From the NCBI GenBank assembly GCA_022376925.1, contig JAIOJX010000031.1, positions 134,496,854-134,560,853 of the forward strand: 64,000 nucleotides of DNA, given 5' to 3'. The position numbers and the translations under genes were made by a program. Below the pieces are notes generated by a model. The model made no database searches and was not told where the DNA came from. It worked only from the letters and a program-made list of their open reading frames with translations. Source of the DNA: Tragulus kanchil. Taxonomy: Eukaryota > Chordata > Mammalia > Artiodactyla > Tragulidae. The number at the start of each line of letters is the position of its first letter. Position 1 is the first letter of the stretch. This document shows positions 34,650 to 46,760 of this stretch, one piece after another.

Positions 34650-34757
34650 CTGCGCCTCTTAACTTGCAAGATCTTAAGTTCCTTGACCAGGAACTGAATC
34701 CCAGCCCTCGGCATCAAGAATGGGGGAATCCTACCACTGGACCTCCAGGGAATTCCC
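34650..34757 (-). repeat. CHR-type SINE head fragment
   Basis: gaccaggaactgaatcccag and cactggacctccagggaatt mark a diverged antisense tRNA-Glu head. Confidence 0.6.
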
Positions 34758-36896
34758 TGTTTCTGGTACTCTAATCTGCTCCATTGGCTGATGTATCTGT
34801 GTTTATGCTAGTACCACGTCATCTTGATTACTTTGTAATATGTTTTAAAATCTTTCAAGATGTTGGCCTCCATTTTCTTTTCCAAGAGTATTTCGACTTT
34901 TTGGGATCCCTTGAGATTTCCTGTGAAGGTTAGCATAATTTTTGTTTTCCTGTTACCACGAAAATTGCCATTAAAATTTTGATATACATTCCATGGAATC
35001 TCTAAAACACTTTGGTAATGTGGTCTTTTTAAGAATGTTACATTTTATTTATTTATTTATTTATTTTTGATAGGTAAGAAATAAATCTATTCAGATTCAG
35101 CGAAAGCACACTCCACAGACAAGAGAGTGGGCTATCGTAGAGCAAATCCAGTGGCCAATGTTACATTTTAGAATCCATGAGTATAGCTGTCTTTTTATTT
35201 ATTTCTATCTCCATGGGCTTCTTTCATAACATTTAGTAGTTTTCAGTGTATAAGTCTTTCACCTCTTTGATTCATTTGTTCCTAAGTGTTCTACCCCTTT
35301 TGATACTATAGTAAATAGAACTGTTTTCTAATTTTTTCTTGGCGTCTTTCATTGTGTATAGCAATCCAGCTGATTTTTGCATGAAGATTTTTTCTTTTTT
35401 TCTTGGATGGGGGTACAACTTTTTTCAAGTTGTTTTCTAAGGTAACTGTTTTTTCTTGGAATATTTTTGGTTTCTACATGTAAAACCTTGTCACCTACAA
35501 ACCAGATAATTTTACTTCTTTTTAAGTTTAGATCACTTTGAATTTTTTCTTGTCGTGTGATGACTCTGGCTGGGATGCTCATTCGTGTCTTGAACAATAC
35601 TGTCGAGTGTGCCTGTTTCTCTTACTTGTTGTAAACTATCAGCAGTATGGATTTCCCCTTTAGTACAGCTCTGACTGCATATCATAAATTTTGCTGTGTT
35701 GTATTTTTATTTTCATTCAGATATTCCATAACAGTTCAACGTAGACCACCCAGGGCTGACTTTTATTTTTGTGTATTTCATATATTGGCCACAAATATGA
35801 AAAATCCCAAAATGGAATCCTACCACTGGACCTCCAGGGAATTCCCTGTTTCTGGTACTCTAATCTGCTCCATTGGCTGATGTATCTGTGTTTATGCTAG
35901 TACCACGTCATCTTGATTACTTTGTAATATGTTTTAAAATCTTTCAAGATGTTGGCCTCCATTTTCTTTTCCAAGAGTATTTCGACTTTTTGGGATCCCT
36001 TGAGATTTCCTGTGAAGGTTAGCATAATTTTTGTTTTCCTGTTACCACGAAAATTGCCATTAAAATTTTGATATACATTCCATGGAATCTCTAAAACACT
36101 TTGGTAATGTGGTCTTTTTAAGAATGTTACATTTTATTTATTTATTTATTTATTTTTGATAGGTAAGAAATAAATCTATTCAGATTCAGCGAAAGCACAC
36201 TCCACAGACAAGAGAGTGGGCTATCGTAGAGCAAATCCAGTGGCCAATGTTACATTTTAGAATCCATGAGTATAGCTGTCTTTTTATTTATTTCTATCTC
36301 CATGGGCTTCTTTCATAACATTTAGTAGTTTTCAGTGTATAAGTCTTTCACCTCTTTGATTCATTTGTTCCTAAGTGTTCTACCCCTTTTGATACTATAG
36401 TAAATAGAACTGTTTTCTAATTTTTTCTTGGCGTCTTTCATTGTGTATAGCAATCCAGCTGATTTTTGCATGAAGATTTTTTCTTTTTTTCTTGGATGGG
36501 GGTACAACTTTTTTCAAGTTGTTTTCTAAGGTAACTGTTTTTTCTTGGAATATTTTTGGTTTCTACATGTAAAACCTTGTCACCTACAAACCAGATAATT
36601 TTACTTCTTTTTAAGTTTAGATCACTTTGAATTTTTTCTTGTCGTGTGATGACTCTGGCTGGGATGCTCATTCGTGTCTTGAACAATACTGTCGAGTGTG
36701 CCTGTTTCTCTTACTTGTTGTAAACTATCAGCAGTATGGATTTCCCCTTTAGTACAGCTCTGACTGCATATCATAAATTTTGCTGTGTTGTATTTTTATT
36801 TTCATTCAGATATTCCATAACAGTTCAACGTAGACCACCCAGGGCTGACTTTTATTTTTGTGTATTTCATATATTGGCCACAAATATGAAAAATCC
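34725..36896. repeat. D9: ~1.09 kb direct tandem duplication
   Basis: 34725-35807 recurs at 35814-36896 at a constant offset of 1089, with no difference that I noticed. It contains antisense L1 and an LTR scrap (35067-35160). Confidence 0.94.
34760..35800 (-). repeat. Antisense L1 in the unit B intron
   Basis: gctccattggctgatgtatc, then gtaccacgtcatcttgatta, is the reversed L1 ORF2 segment also found at 49930-50500 and 58135-59460. The three sit at the same relative place after a start exon, so the insertion pre-dates the duplication of the KZNF units. 35067-35160 is an inserted LTR scrap. Confidence 0.7.
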
Positions 36897-36959
36897 ATAT
36901 TGATTTCAGGATATGATAATTACGTGAAAAAAGAATGAGGAATTAAGATTAGACACACA

Positions 36960-37292
36960 GGGCTTCCCCTAGTGGTCCAGTGGATAAGGACACCGCCTTG
37001 CAGTGCAAGGGGCGCCGGTTTGATCCCTGGCCTGGGAAGATCCCACGTGTCGCGGAGCGGCTGAACTGATGTGTCCAATCACCAAGCCGGAGCTCTGGAG
37101 CGCATGCGCCCAGAGCCGGCGCTCTGCGACAACAGACGCCACCACGATGGGAGGCCTGCAGGAGCCAAGGAACAAGGACGGATGAAAATAGAGAAATGAA
37201 AGACCAATAGAAGTGGCCCACCCGCTCCCCTCCCTCCCCAACCCGACCCCTGCCCCAAATAAATAAATTAATTAATTAAAAAAAAAAAAAAA
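36960..37292 (+). repeat. Young CHR-type SINE, full length
   Basis: Sense gggcttcccctagtggtcca, B box ccggtttgatccctggc, complete body, C-rich tail (ctcccctccctccccaaccc) and an ATTA/A tail. D10 copy at 38033-38367. Confidence 0.9.
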
Positions 37293-37440
37293 ATGGTTTT
37301 AGCAGGTTTCCAACTCTTAACTTCGTTTGAGAAGTCATGTTGAAGGGAAATGTGTGTTCAGTATGACCAGGCATTTAGACAAGGAATTCGGTCACCAAAG
37401 AATTCATTCTGAAACTGCCATGGATGAGTGGGCACTTGAG
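37293..37440 (+). pseudogene. Zinc-finger remnant of unit B
   Basis: A broken finger is recognisable (CVQYDQAFRQ in one frame, GHQRIHSETA in the next). It follows an intron stretch (36850-36950) homologous to the one that precedes the KRAB-A exon of unit D (61110-61200). The KRAB exon and its flanks are therefore deleted here. Confidence 0.6.
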
Positions 37441-37824
37441 ATTAAAGACACAGAGCTCCAAAATTAAATCAAAAGTCTGGGTCAGGGGGCCAGCAGTCTC
37501 TTGGACTGAGGGCCCAGAATCTGAGTCTAGAGCATATTTATTACTTGAGATTTCAAAAATGAGAATCTAGGGAGTAAATATTTTCAAAAAACAGATGGCC
37601 AGCAAGTACATACACCTCAAGGTTAGCATAACCTTTAACATAGTTTTTGAAGCCATCAAGTATCAACGTCAAGAAACATGTTTTGCTTGTTTCGTGAGGG
37701 AGGTCATGGAGTGCCAAAATGCTTGAAGTCAGTGTGCTGACCTCATGACAAACCTGGTGTGCCTAAGTTCAGGCATACATGATACTCCCACCTTACACTC
37801 CCTTCTGTTCACATGCTTTGTTGA
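37441..37824 (-). other. Unclassified, possibly antisense LTR
   Basis: gggggccagcagtctcttgg and the terminal ggcatacatgatactcccac have an LTR-like look, but I cannot place the family. D10 copy at 38516-38901. Confidence 0.3.
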
Positions 37825-38966
37825 TAAATTTACTTTAAAAATATCTTAAATTTTGCTGTGTTGTATTTTTATTTTCATTCAGATATTCCATAACAGTTCA
37901 ACGTAGACCACCCAGGGCTGACTTTTATTTTTGTGTATTTCATATATTGGCCACAAATATGAAAAATCCATATTGATTTCAGGATATGATAATTACGTGA
38001 AAAAAGAATGAGGAATTAAGATTAGACACACAGGGCTTCCCCTAGTGGTCCAGTGGATAAGGACACCGCCTTGCAGTGCAAGGGGCGCCGGTTTGATCCC
38101 TGGCCTGGGAAGATCCCACGTGTCGCGGAGCGGCTGAACTGATGTGTCCAATCACCAAGCCGGAGCTCTGGAGCGCATGCGCCCAGAGCCGGCGCTCTGC
38201 GACAACAGACGCCACCACGATGGGAGGCCTGCAGGAGCCAAGGAACAAGGACGGATGAAAATAGAGAAATGAAAGACCAATAGAAGTGGCCCACCCGCTC
38301 CCCTCCCTCCCCAGCCCGACCCCTGCCCCAAATAAATAAATTAATTAATTAAAAAAAAAAAAAAAGAATGGTTTTAGCAGGTTTCCAACTCTTAACTTCG
38401 TTTGAGAAGTCATGTTGAAGGGAAATGTGTGTTCAGTATGACCAGGCATTTAGACAAGGAATTCGGTCACCAAAGAATTCATTCTGAAACTGCCATGGAT
38501 GAGTGGGCACTTGAGATTAAAGACACAGAGCTCCAAAATTAAATCAAAAGTCTGGGTCAGGGGGCCAGCAGTCTCTTGGACTGAGGGCCCAGAATCTGAG
38601 TCTAGAGCATATTTATTACTTGAGATTTCAAAAATGAGAATCTAGGGAGTAAATATTTTCAAAAAACAGATGGCCAGCAAGTACATACACCTCAAGGTTA
38701 GCATAACCTTTAACATAGTTTTTGAAGCCATCAAGTATCAACGTCAAGAAACATGTTTTGCTTGTTTCGTGAGGGAGGTCATGGGAGTGCCAAACATGCT
38801 TGAAGTCAGTGTGCTGACCTCATGACAAACCTGGTGTGCCTAAGTTCAGGCATACATGATACTCCCACCTTACACTCCCTTCTGTTCACATGCTTTGTTG
38901 ACTTCAAGACTTTACGATTAATAATTGAAAGCGAAGCAATCAACTCTTAAACGTTACTGATTAGTA

Positions 38967-41144
38967 GCTTGCTGTGTAATAACATGCTTATGTGCATATT
39001 CTTTCTTTATGGTCTTATAAAGATTGGATTCCTTTTTGTCTTGGCAGAAAATTACCACAGAATTGCTATGAATGAAGAAAAACTCTTACTTGCAAGTCAC
39101 TTTTTAACCAATAATCAAGTAATCCACACTGCACAGAACATTACAGACATGTTGAATTTTGCAAAGCTTTTAGGTTTGTTTCTTAAACACGGGATCACCG
39201 AATTACTTCATCTTTTAAAATGCAGTGACTTGGGTAGTTTCACATTGTTACTCCATCGTCACTACATATCAGCTTATTTCTCCTGGAGAGAAAACACAGA
39301 AATGTGAATGGCAAGGATTTTACCCAAAGGTCAGAAAATGGGACATGAGGCTTCCCTAGCAGCTCAGTGATAAAGAATGTGCCTATCAATGTAGTAGACG
39401 TAAGTTCGATCCCTGATCAGGAAGATTCCACATGCCACAGGGCAACTAAGCCCATCCATGCAGTCCAACTGTTGAACCTGTGCTCTAGAGCCTGGGAGCT
39501 GCAACTGCTAAGCCAATGTGCCACAACTACTGAAGCCTGCACACCCTAGAGGCTGTGCTCCTCACGACAGAAGAGAAGCTGTCATCACGAGGAGCCTGTG
39601 CACTGCAACTAGAGAGTAGCCCCACACTCACTGCAACCAAGGAAAAGCCCACACAGCAACAAAGATCCAACACACAGTGAAAAGTAAAATAAAAAATTAG
39701 GTCTAAAAAAAAATGGGACACAGTGGAGTGATACCTTGCAAATGCAGTGAAAGTGGCGTAACTTTTACCTTGAATTCAAGTATTAGGCAAAAGCAGAGAG
39801 TCCATTGATGAGAAATACATCTTTGATAGAAGCCACACAAAACAGTATCTGTGCTAAGGCTTGCACATGAAGATGGACACTCTGAAACAGAGGACTTATT
39901 TTGAAGAGCAATTTTTCAAATATAATGAGTATTGGAAAACTTTTCATCAGGTGTCCACATCTTTTGTGTAATAAGTGCACCCATTCAAGTTAGGCTCTAG
40001 AAATTTACTGACCACGGAAACCGATGGATTTGCAGTGTGTCCTTACGTTATTTAAAAAAATTTAAGTAGGCTTGCTGTGTAATAACATGCTTATGTGCAT
40101 ATTCTTTCTTTATGGTCTTATAAAGATTGGATTCCTTTTTGTCTTGGCAGAAAATTACCACAGAATTGCTATGAATGAAGAAAAACTCTTACTTGCAAGT
40201 CACTTTTTAACCAATAATCAAGTAATCCACACTGCACAGAACATTACAGACATGTTGAATTTTGCAAAGCTTTTAGGTTTGTTTCTTAAACACGGGATCA
40301 CCGAATTACTTCATCTTTTAAAATGCAGTGACTTGGGTAGTTTCACATTGTTACTCCATCGTCACTACATATCAGCTTATTTCTCCTGGAGAAAACACAG
40401 AAATGTGAATGGCAAGGATTTTACCCAAAGGTCAGAAAATGGGACATGAGGCTTCCCTAGCAGCTCAGTGATAAAGAATGTGCCTATCAATGTAGTAGAC
40501 GTAAGTTCGATCCCTGATCAGGAAGATTCCACATGCCACAGGGCAACTAAGCCCATCCATGCAGTCCAACTGTTGAACCTGTGCTCTAGAGCCTGGGAGC
40601 TGCAACTGCTAAGCCAATGTGCCACAACTACTGAAGCCTGCACACCCTAGAGGCTGTGCTCCTCACGACAGAAGAGAAGCTGTCATCACGAGGAGCCTGT
40701 GCACTGCAACTAGAGAGTAGCCCCACACTCACTGCAACCAAGGAAAAGCCCACACAGCAACAAAGATCCAACACACAGTGAAAAGTAAAATAAAAAATTA
40801 GGTCTAAAAAAAAATGGGACACAGTGGAGTGATACCTTGCAAATGCAGTGAAAGTGGCGTAACTTTTACCTTGAATTCAAGTATTAGGCAAAAGCAGAGA
40901 GTCCATTGATGAGAAATACATCTTTGATAGAAGCCACACAAAACAGTATCTGTGCTAAGGCTTGCACATGAAGATGGACACTCTGAAACAGAGGACTTAT
41001 TTTGAAGAGCAATTTTTCAAATATAATGAGTATTGGAAAACTTTTCATCAGGTGTCCACATCTTTTGTGTAATAAGTGCACCCATTCAAGTTAGGCTCTA
41101 GAAATTTACTGACCACGGAAACCGATGGATTTGCAGTGTGTCCT
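38967..41144. repeat. D11: ~1.1 kb direct tandem duplication
   Basis: 38967-40043 recurs at 40070-41144 (offset 1103, then 1101 after gagaga/gaga at 39291). The filler 40044-40069 (tacgttatttaaaaaaattt, then aagtag) looks like a corrupted version of the true left flank at 38948-38966. Confidence 0.93.
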
Positions 41145-41190
41145 CAGGGTTCACCAAAGAACGCATATTGGAGAAAATCCTTTCAAAGGA
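39040..41190 (+). pseudogene. Decayed zinc-finger exon of unit B
   Basis: Begins after an acceptor-like ttttgtcttggcag (ending 39047). Finger relics include CTEHYRHVEFCKAFRFVS (near 39130), CKCSESGVTF (39738) and VHQRTHIGEN (41139), all with stops and shifts. A CHR SINE (39348-39705) interrupts it and an LTR follows at 41190. Partial extra copies come from D11 and D12. Downstream 43160-43430 matches the 3' flank of unit A. Confidence 0.7.
39348..39705 (+). repeat. CHR-2-like SINE
   Basis: Sense gaggcttccctagcagctca, B box gttcgatccctgatc, complete CHR-2 body (gcaactgctaagccaatgtg; agagagtagccccacactca) and an A-rich tail. The TSD aaaatgggaca lies at 39336 and 39710. D11 copy at 40449-40806. 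Confidence 0.9.
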
Positions 41191-41520
41191 AATGATGTTA
41201 ATGATGGAGGAGGAAAATGGCAAAGAACTGACTCAGCCCCACTGTCCAGAAACGCTCTCCCCTCAGGGTTCCCTGCCCCTTAACCTCCTGGAATTCCACC
41301 TGTCACAAGGGTCTTCTGCCTGAAAACTAACCCTCCCCTACCACCCTCTGGCATCTGCCTCCTCTCCCTCCTCCCTTTAAGCTAGCCTTTCTCTTGGTTA
41401 CTTCTGTGTAGCCAGATCTCTCGCGGTGGCCCCTCTCCAGCTTTTATTAATAAAGACTCCTTTATCTGAGGTTACAGTTTCTCTCTTTATCATAATTTCC
41501 TTACATTAATTTTGTCTTTA
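41190..41520 (+). mobile_element. ERV1-like LTR fragment
   Basis: tccctttaagctagcctttc, then ttattaataaagactccttt (AATAAA at 41448) and a U5-like region. It sits directly after a zinc-finger relic, like the LTR at 6307 in unit A. The ends are uncertain. D12 copy at 42279-42609. Confidence 0.6.
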
Positions 41521-41625
41521 TCATACTTTCCTTACAGTTGGTAATTTTTTTTTTTTTGAGTAATTCTTTCAGCAGATGAGACATCAAGAAAATTTCATAT
41601 GGCAAATAAATGTTACCTCTCCAAG

Positions 41626-41838
41626 GCTGTGGTGGTGGTGGCTTAATCACTGAGTCGTGTCCAACTTGTAACCCCGTGTACTGTAGCCCACCAGGCTCTT
41701 CTTTCCATGGAATTTCAAAGGCAAGATGAGTGGGTTGCCATTTCCTCCTCCTGGGGATCTTCTCGACCTAGGGATTACACCTACATCTCTTGCATTGCAG
41801 GTAGATTCCTTACTGCTGAGTTACTAGGAAGACCCCAT
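41626..41838 (-). repeat. Bov-tA SINE
   Basis: Antisense: ggcttaatcactgagtcgtg, agtgggttgccatttcctcc, ggggatcttctcgacctagg. D12 copy at 42715-42927. Confidence 0.85.
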
Positions 41839-42949
41839 TCCTCCAAGATCAATCTGAGATTCAACTTACAAAGCTGAGTCAGAAAGCCCATTCCAACTGA
41901 ATTAAAAAAAGGGTGGAGTGATACCTTGCAAATGCAGTGAAAGTGGCGTAACTTTTACCTTGAATTCAAGTATTAGGCAAAAGCAGAGAGTCCATTGATG
42001 AGAAATACATCTTTGATAGAAGCCACACAAAACAGTATCTGTGCTAAGGCTTGCACATGAAGATGGACACTCTGAAACAGAGGACTTATTTTGAAGAGCA
42101 ATTTTTCAAATATAATGAGTATTGGAAAACTTTTCATCAGGTGTCCACATCTTTTGTGTAATAAGTGCACCCATTCAAGTTAGGCTCTAGAAATTTACTG
42201 ACCACGGAAACCGATGGATTTGCAGTGTGTCCTCAGGGTTCACCAAAGAACGCATATTGGAGAAAATCCTTTCAAAGGAAATGATGTTAATGATGGAGGA
42301 GGAAAATGGCAAAGAACTGACTCAGCCCCACTGTCCAGAAACGCTCTCCCCTCAGGGTTCCCTGCCCCTTAACCTCCTGGAATTCCACCTGTCACAAGGG
42401 TCTTCTGCCTGAAAACTAACCCTCCCCTACCACCCTCTGGCATCTGCCTCCTCTCCCTCCTCCCTTTAAGCTAGCCTTTCTCTTGGTTACTTCTGTGTAG
42501 CCAGATCTCTCGCGGTGGCCCCTCTCCAGCTTTTATTAATAAAGACTCCTTTATCTGAGGTTACAGTTTCTCTCTTTATCATAATTTCCTTACATTAATT
42601 TTGTCTTTATCATACTTTCCTTACAGTTGGTAATTTTTTTTTTTTGAGTAATTCTTTCAGCAGATGAGACATCAAGAAAATTTCATATGGCAAATAAATG
42701 TTACCTCTCCAAGGCTGTGGTGGTGGTGGCTTAATCACTGAGTCGTGTCCAACTTGTAACCCCGTGTACTGTAGCCCACCAGGCTCTTCTTTCCATGGAA
42801 TTTCAAAGGCAAGATGAGTGGGTTGCCATTTCCTCCTCCTGGGGATCTTCTCGACCTAGGGATTACACCTACATCTCTTGCATTGCAGGTAGATTCCTTA
42901 CTGCTGAGTTACTAGGAAGACCCCATTCCTCCAAGATCAATCTGAGATT

Positions 42950-43430
42950 ATTACACTGCAGAATCATTGCAAGTAACAATATGTTAAAACTAATGATGTG
43001 TTTTGTATATGAGAGAAAGAAGGACATATGTGGAAATGACCTATTATCTGTATAAATACATAATTATCAGAGGCTTTCTGAACTGTTTATACCTTTCTAC
43101 CTGATGTTTGAAGTCCTGATCATATGCCTTTATTACAGCTCTTTTATGTCAGTCTCTGAGAAAAAATCAAACGCAAGGGCTGACTTCATTAGGTGTGGGT
43201 GATTCATATCCTAAATTCCTGGGAAATAATGGATCTTAAATCATCTAATTAAATATTGTGTGAATTAGCATCAGAGAGGGACAAGAAGTAACATAAAAGT
43301 ATGACATGATTCACCATTCTTATTATATTCAAGGGTGCCCTTTTGTAGATAGGTCACAGTGAATCATTAGAATCCATCTGCCAATCACCCTGAACAGATA
43401 AGCAGGATGTTAATGGGCTGGACTTGCTGT
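42950..43430 (+). other. 3' flank of unit B, homologous to unit A
   Basis: 43160-43430 aligns with 8860-9131 (ggctgacttcattaggtgtg versus ggctgactttgttagatgtg; gtgaatta, gagagggacaagaa, gggtgccctt). The stretch 42950-43120 has only weak finger-like traces. Confidence 0.65.
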
Positions 43431-43500
43431 GGGAAGAAAGTGAAAGTGTCCTTCCTTAATTTGAGACTTAAACCCAGGGCCCAGACTTAATCACACCCGT

Positions 43501-43600
43501 TTGGGATTTGAACCTGCATGGCCAGGACTCAAACCCAGCCTAAACCCTGCTTGGGACTTGAACCCTCGCGGCCGGGACTCGAACCTAGCCTAAACCCTGT
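43501..43600 (-). repeat. Two 50-bp tandem repeats next to the LTR
   Basis: 43501-43550 and 43551-43600 are 50-bp units with about 85% identity, each with tgggayttgaacc and ggactcraaccyagcc. They border the antisense LTR on its U5 side. Confidence 0.75.
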
Positions 43601-44035
43601 TAATTAAAATCACTCACCCAATGTCTGGACCCACTGATGTTAAGGTTCTTCATGTCTCTATGCAGAGAAGAATTCAGCAAGAGACAAAGTGATAGGTAAG
43701 AAATGGATTTATTCAGATTCAGAGAAAGTATGCTCCACAGAGTGTGGGCCAGGGCAGAGCAAATCCAGTGGTCCCGAAAAAAATGGCATTCTTAGCTTTT
43801 CTAGGCTGGTTAATTTCACATGCTAATGAGCAGGAGGATTATTCCAGCTCTTTTAGGGAAGGGGCGGAACTGTCATGGCACCTCAGGGTGAGTCATTTAG
43901 CTTGCTGACAGGATCAAGGTCTGGTCTGCCATCTTGGACCCATTTGATTCTAATGGGTTTATGCTGTGTCCTTGGGCTGTCATTCTTTTCAAAAATTGTG
44001 CCCTGTCCCTTTCCCTCCTAACCCTTACAGTTTCA
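43601..44035 (-). mobile_element. ERV1-like LTR, antisense
   Basis: aatggatttattcagattca holds the reversed AATAAA; gcagagaagaattcagcaag lies on the U5 side, and tcctaacccttaca on the U3 side. Scraps of the same LTR occur at 14798, 17726 and 35067. D13 copy at 44752-45136. Confidence 0.7.
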
Positions 44036-45858
44036 CTGAGTTAGAGAAGCGGGTAATTTCAGTCTCATGTAAATGTATCATAACTTCATAATGTCAAAAA
44101 AATTTAAAAAGGAAAATAAAAACTTGAGATAATTTTCTAGTTGACAGGAGGAAACATCCTAGTTGCCAGCTTAACTGGGCTGTTGCCTTGAAAGTGAACG
44201 GGGGGCAACATGGTGACCTCCCAAGACAGGCTGGCTGAGGCATTGTCTCTGGTCCGAGAACTACCACCTTCCTCTTCACCCCTGGCCTCAGCACATGTTT
44301 GCCTCACAGACTGATGGGAGCTCAGAGTGATCCCAAATCTCAAAATTGTTTCCTCAAGCCACAGCTATCACAGTCACTGACATTTCTGGTGGCAGTTGGG
44401 CCATGAATGAAATTCACACTAAATTGAAAGAATCTAAGAGACCTGTCTGGCAGCACCAGTCAATCAGTCACTAAAAGAAGAAGTCAAAGGTGTGCCCGGA
44501 TTGCGGATATTTACCTATCCCCAAACACTTCACCTTACCCTGGGAGCATAGATGCTGCTGCTGAAACTTTTGTTGACCCTTTATTACCATTCTTTCCTCA
44601 GCGTAAGACAAAAGGTTTCACTGTTTCGTTCATAGACATATACATCTTGTAATTATAGAAGAATATAGTTTCTTCATTGACATTTATTTTGATGTTAAAG
44701 GCAACACATTAAAAACAAAAACTTCAACAGGCTGAAATGAAAGGGGACTCACATGTCTCTATGCAGAGAAGAATTCAGCAAGAGACAAAGTGATAGGTAA
44801 GAAATGGATTTATTCAGATTCAGAGAAAGTATGCTCCACAGAGTGTGGGCCAGGGCAGAGCAAATCCAGTGGTCCCGAAAAAAATGGCATTCTTAGCTTT
44901 TCTAGGCTGGTTAATTTCACATGCTAATGAGCAGGAGGATTATTCCAGCTCTTTTAGGGAAGGGGCGGAACTGTCATGGCACCTCAGGGTGAGTCATTTA
45001 GCTTGCTGACAGGATCAAGGTCTGGTCTGCCATCTTGGACCCATTTGATTCTAATGGGTTTATGCTGTGTCCTTGGGCTGTCATTCTTTTCAAAAATTGT
45101 GCCCTGTCCCTTTCCCTCCTAACCCTTACAGTTTCACTGAGTTAGAGAAGCGGGTAATTTCAGTCTCATGTAAATGTATCATAACTTCATAATGTCAAAA
45201 AAATTTAAAAAGGAAAATAAAAACTTGAGATAATTTTCTAGTTGACAGGAGGAAACATCCTAGTTGCCAGCTTAACTGGGCTGTTGCCTTGAAAGTGAAC
45301 GGGGGGCAACATGGTGACCTCCCAAGACAGGCTGGCTGAGGCATTGTCTCTGGTCCGAGAACTACCACCTTCCTCTTCACCCCTGGCCTCAGCACATGTT
45401 TGCCTCACAGACTGATGGGAGCTCAGAGTGATCCCAAATCTCAAAATTGTTTCCTCAAGCCACAGCTATCACAGTCACTGACATTTCTGGTGGCAGTTGG
45501 GCCATGAATGAAATTCACACTAAATTGAAAGAATCTAAGAGACCTGTCTGGCAGCACCAGTCAATCAGTCACTAAAAGAAGAAGTCAAAGGTGTGCCCGG
45601 ATTGCGGATATTTACCTATCCCCAAACACTTCACCTTACCCTGGGAGCATAGATGCTGCTGCTGAAACTTTTGTTGACCCTTTATTACCATTCTTTCCTC
45701 AGCGTAAGACAAAAGGTTTCACTGTTTCGTTCATAGACATATACATCTTGTAATTATAGAAGAATATAGTTTCTTCATTGACATTTATTTTGATGTTAAA
45801 GGCAACACATTAAAAAACAAAAAAAACTTCAATAGGCTGAAATGAAAGGGGACTCACA
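43651..45858. repeat. D13: ~1.1 kb direct tandem duplication
   Basis: 43651-44751 is followed immediately by its copy 44752-45858 (offset 1101-1107; the late change is an A-run indel near 44715/45815 plus a C/T change). No filler. Confidence 0.94.
44036..44751. other. Unclassified sequence upstream of the second CpG island
   Basis: No coding or repeat signature I can name. D13 copy at 45137-45858. Confidence 0.4.
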
Positions 45859-45879
45859 GAACCTGTTTAGCACTTCCTT

Positions 45880-46760
45880 GCCGATCGTCCCGCCTTTTCC
45901 CGCCCTGGAGAACCAGACGCCTCTGGCCCCGCCCCTCACATTAGCGCCCCGTCCCTCGGCTCAAGACTCCGCCCCTCGTCCTAGGACTCCGCCCAGGTGG
46001 CGATCCGGAAATAGCCCATCCGAATCCGCGCGTGCGCAGTTCCCTGCGGAAGCAGAAGGGCTGGGAGTGGAGTCCCGAACAAGACCCGTAAGTTTTTTTT
46101 CCTTGTGTAAATGTGTGCTCGCGTGGTCCTCCGCAGCCCAACCCGGCCCTCCCGCCTCGACCCCTGTTGAGGCTCTCGGAGGTTCTGTGGAGTCCACATC
46201 CCAGCGCCCTTGCCTCCACCCCGGGTACACCTAGAGGCCGCCGTTGCTATTCGAGTATTCCTGATCTCTTTGCAGAGTCGTTGTGCGGCTCGTTCTTGCC
46301 CTTGGCTTTTCTGCCTTTGGTCCCGTCAGCACCGCCTTTCGGGACGTTTCCCAACCTAAAACCCTTTGGTGCCGCCGCCTGCATCTGGTAAACCCCGGCG
46401 GCTCGAGGCGGAAGCGCCTTCGCCCAGCTCCGTCGCCTTGCTGTTTCGGCCCCTGGAGGCCGCGCCCTCTCCTCGCCCGGGGATTCCGGGAGCCCGCCCG
46501 GCTCCGGGACCTCTGCCCTCCAGCCCTGTGTCCCTGCGTCTCCCCGGCCGGCCCTCCTACCCCGCAAGCCTCCCTTCCTTGTCAGTGCCTTCCCTCACCC
46601 TTGGCTGGACCGGTGGCCCTCAGTGCTTTTCCGTCAGGAGTCTGTCTCTCTTCGGAGAGGCGGGTCTATTACTTAGTTACCGTTTCTGTAGAGACGTGGG
46701 CGCGGAGGGGGATTAGAAGAAGCAGAGAGTGCCTGAACAGGAGAGGGAAGGTCAGAAGTG
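45880..46760 (+). promoter_or_regulatory. CpG-island promoter of KZNF unit C
   Basis: CG-dense, TATA-less island with GC boxes (gccccgcccctcac 45925, ctccgcccctcg 45967, ctccgcccagg 45988) and an ETS core ccggaa (46005-46010). Its 3' half parallels 22440-22700 (ggccgcgccctctcctcgcc versus gcccgcgtcctctcctcgtc), so the two islands are paralogous. It probably drives unit C and possibly unit D. ORFs in the island are compositional. Confidence 0.72.

Larger units (their letters stand above)
36774..38901. repeat. D10: ~1.07 kb direct tandem duplication
   Basis: 36774-37824 recurs at 37847-38901 (offset 1073-1077). Differences are small indels: the A run near 37290, catggagtg versus catgggagtg, and aaaatg versus aaacatg. 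The first copy overlaps the second copy of D9, so 36774-36896 is present three times. Confidence 0.93.
40824..42949. repeat. D12: ~1.09 kb direct tandem duplication
   Basis: 40824-41861 recurs at 41913-42949 (offset 1089/1088). The first copy overlaps the second copy of D11, so 40824-41144 exists three times (39721-40043, 40824-41144, 41913-42234). Filler 41862-41912 is 51 bases of otherwise unseen sequence. Confidence 0.93.

Noticed and set aside
38969..39307. 112-codon ORF as a new gene
   Set aside because: The stretch carries decayed finger motifs in other frames and an acceptor-like site; the open frame is accidental.
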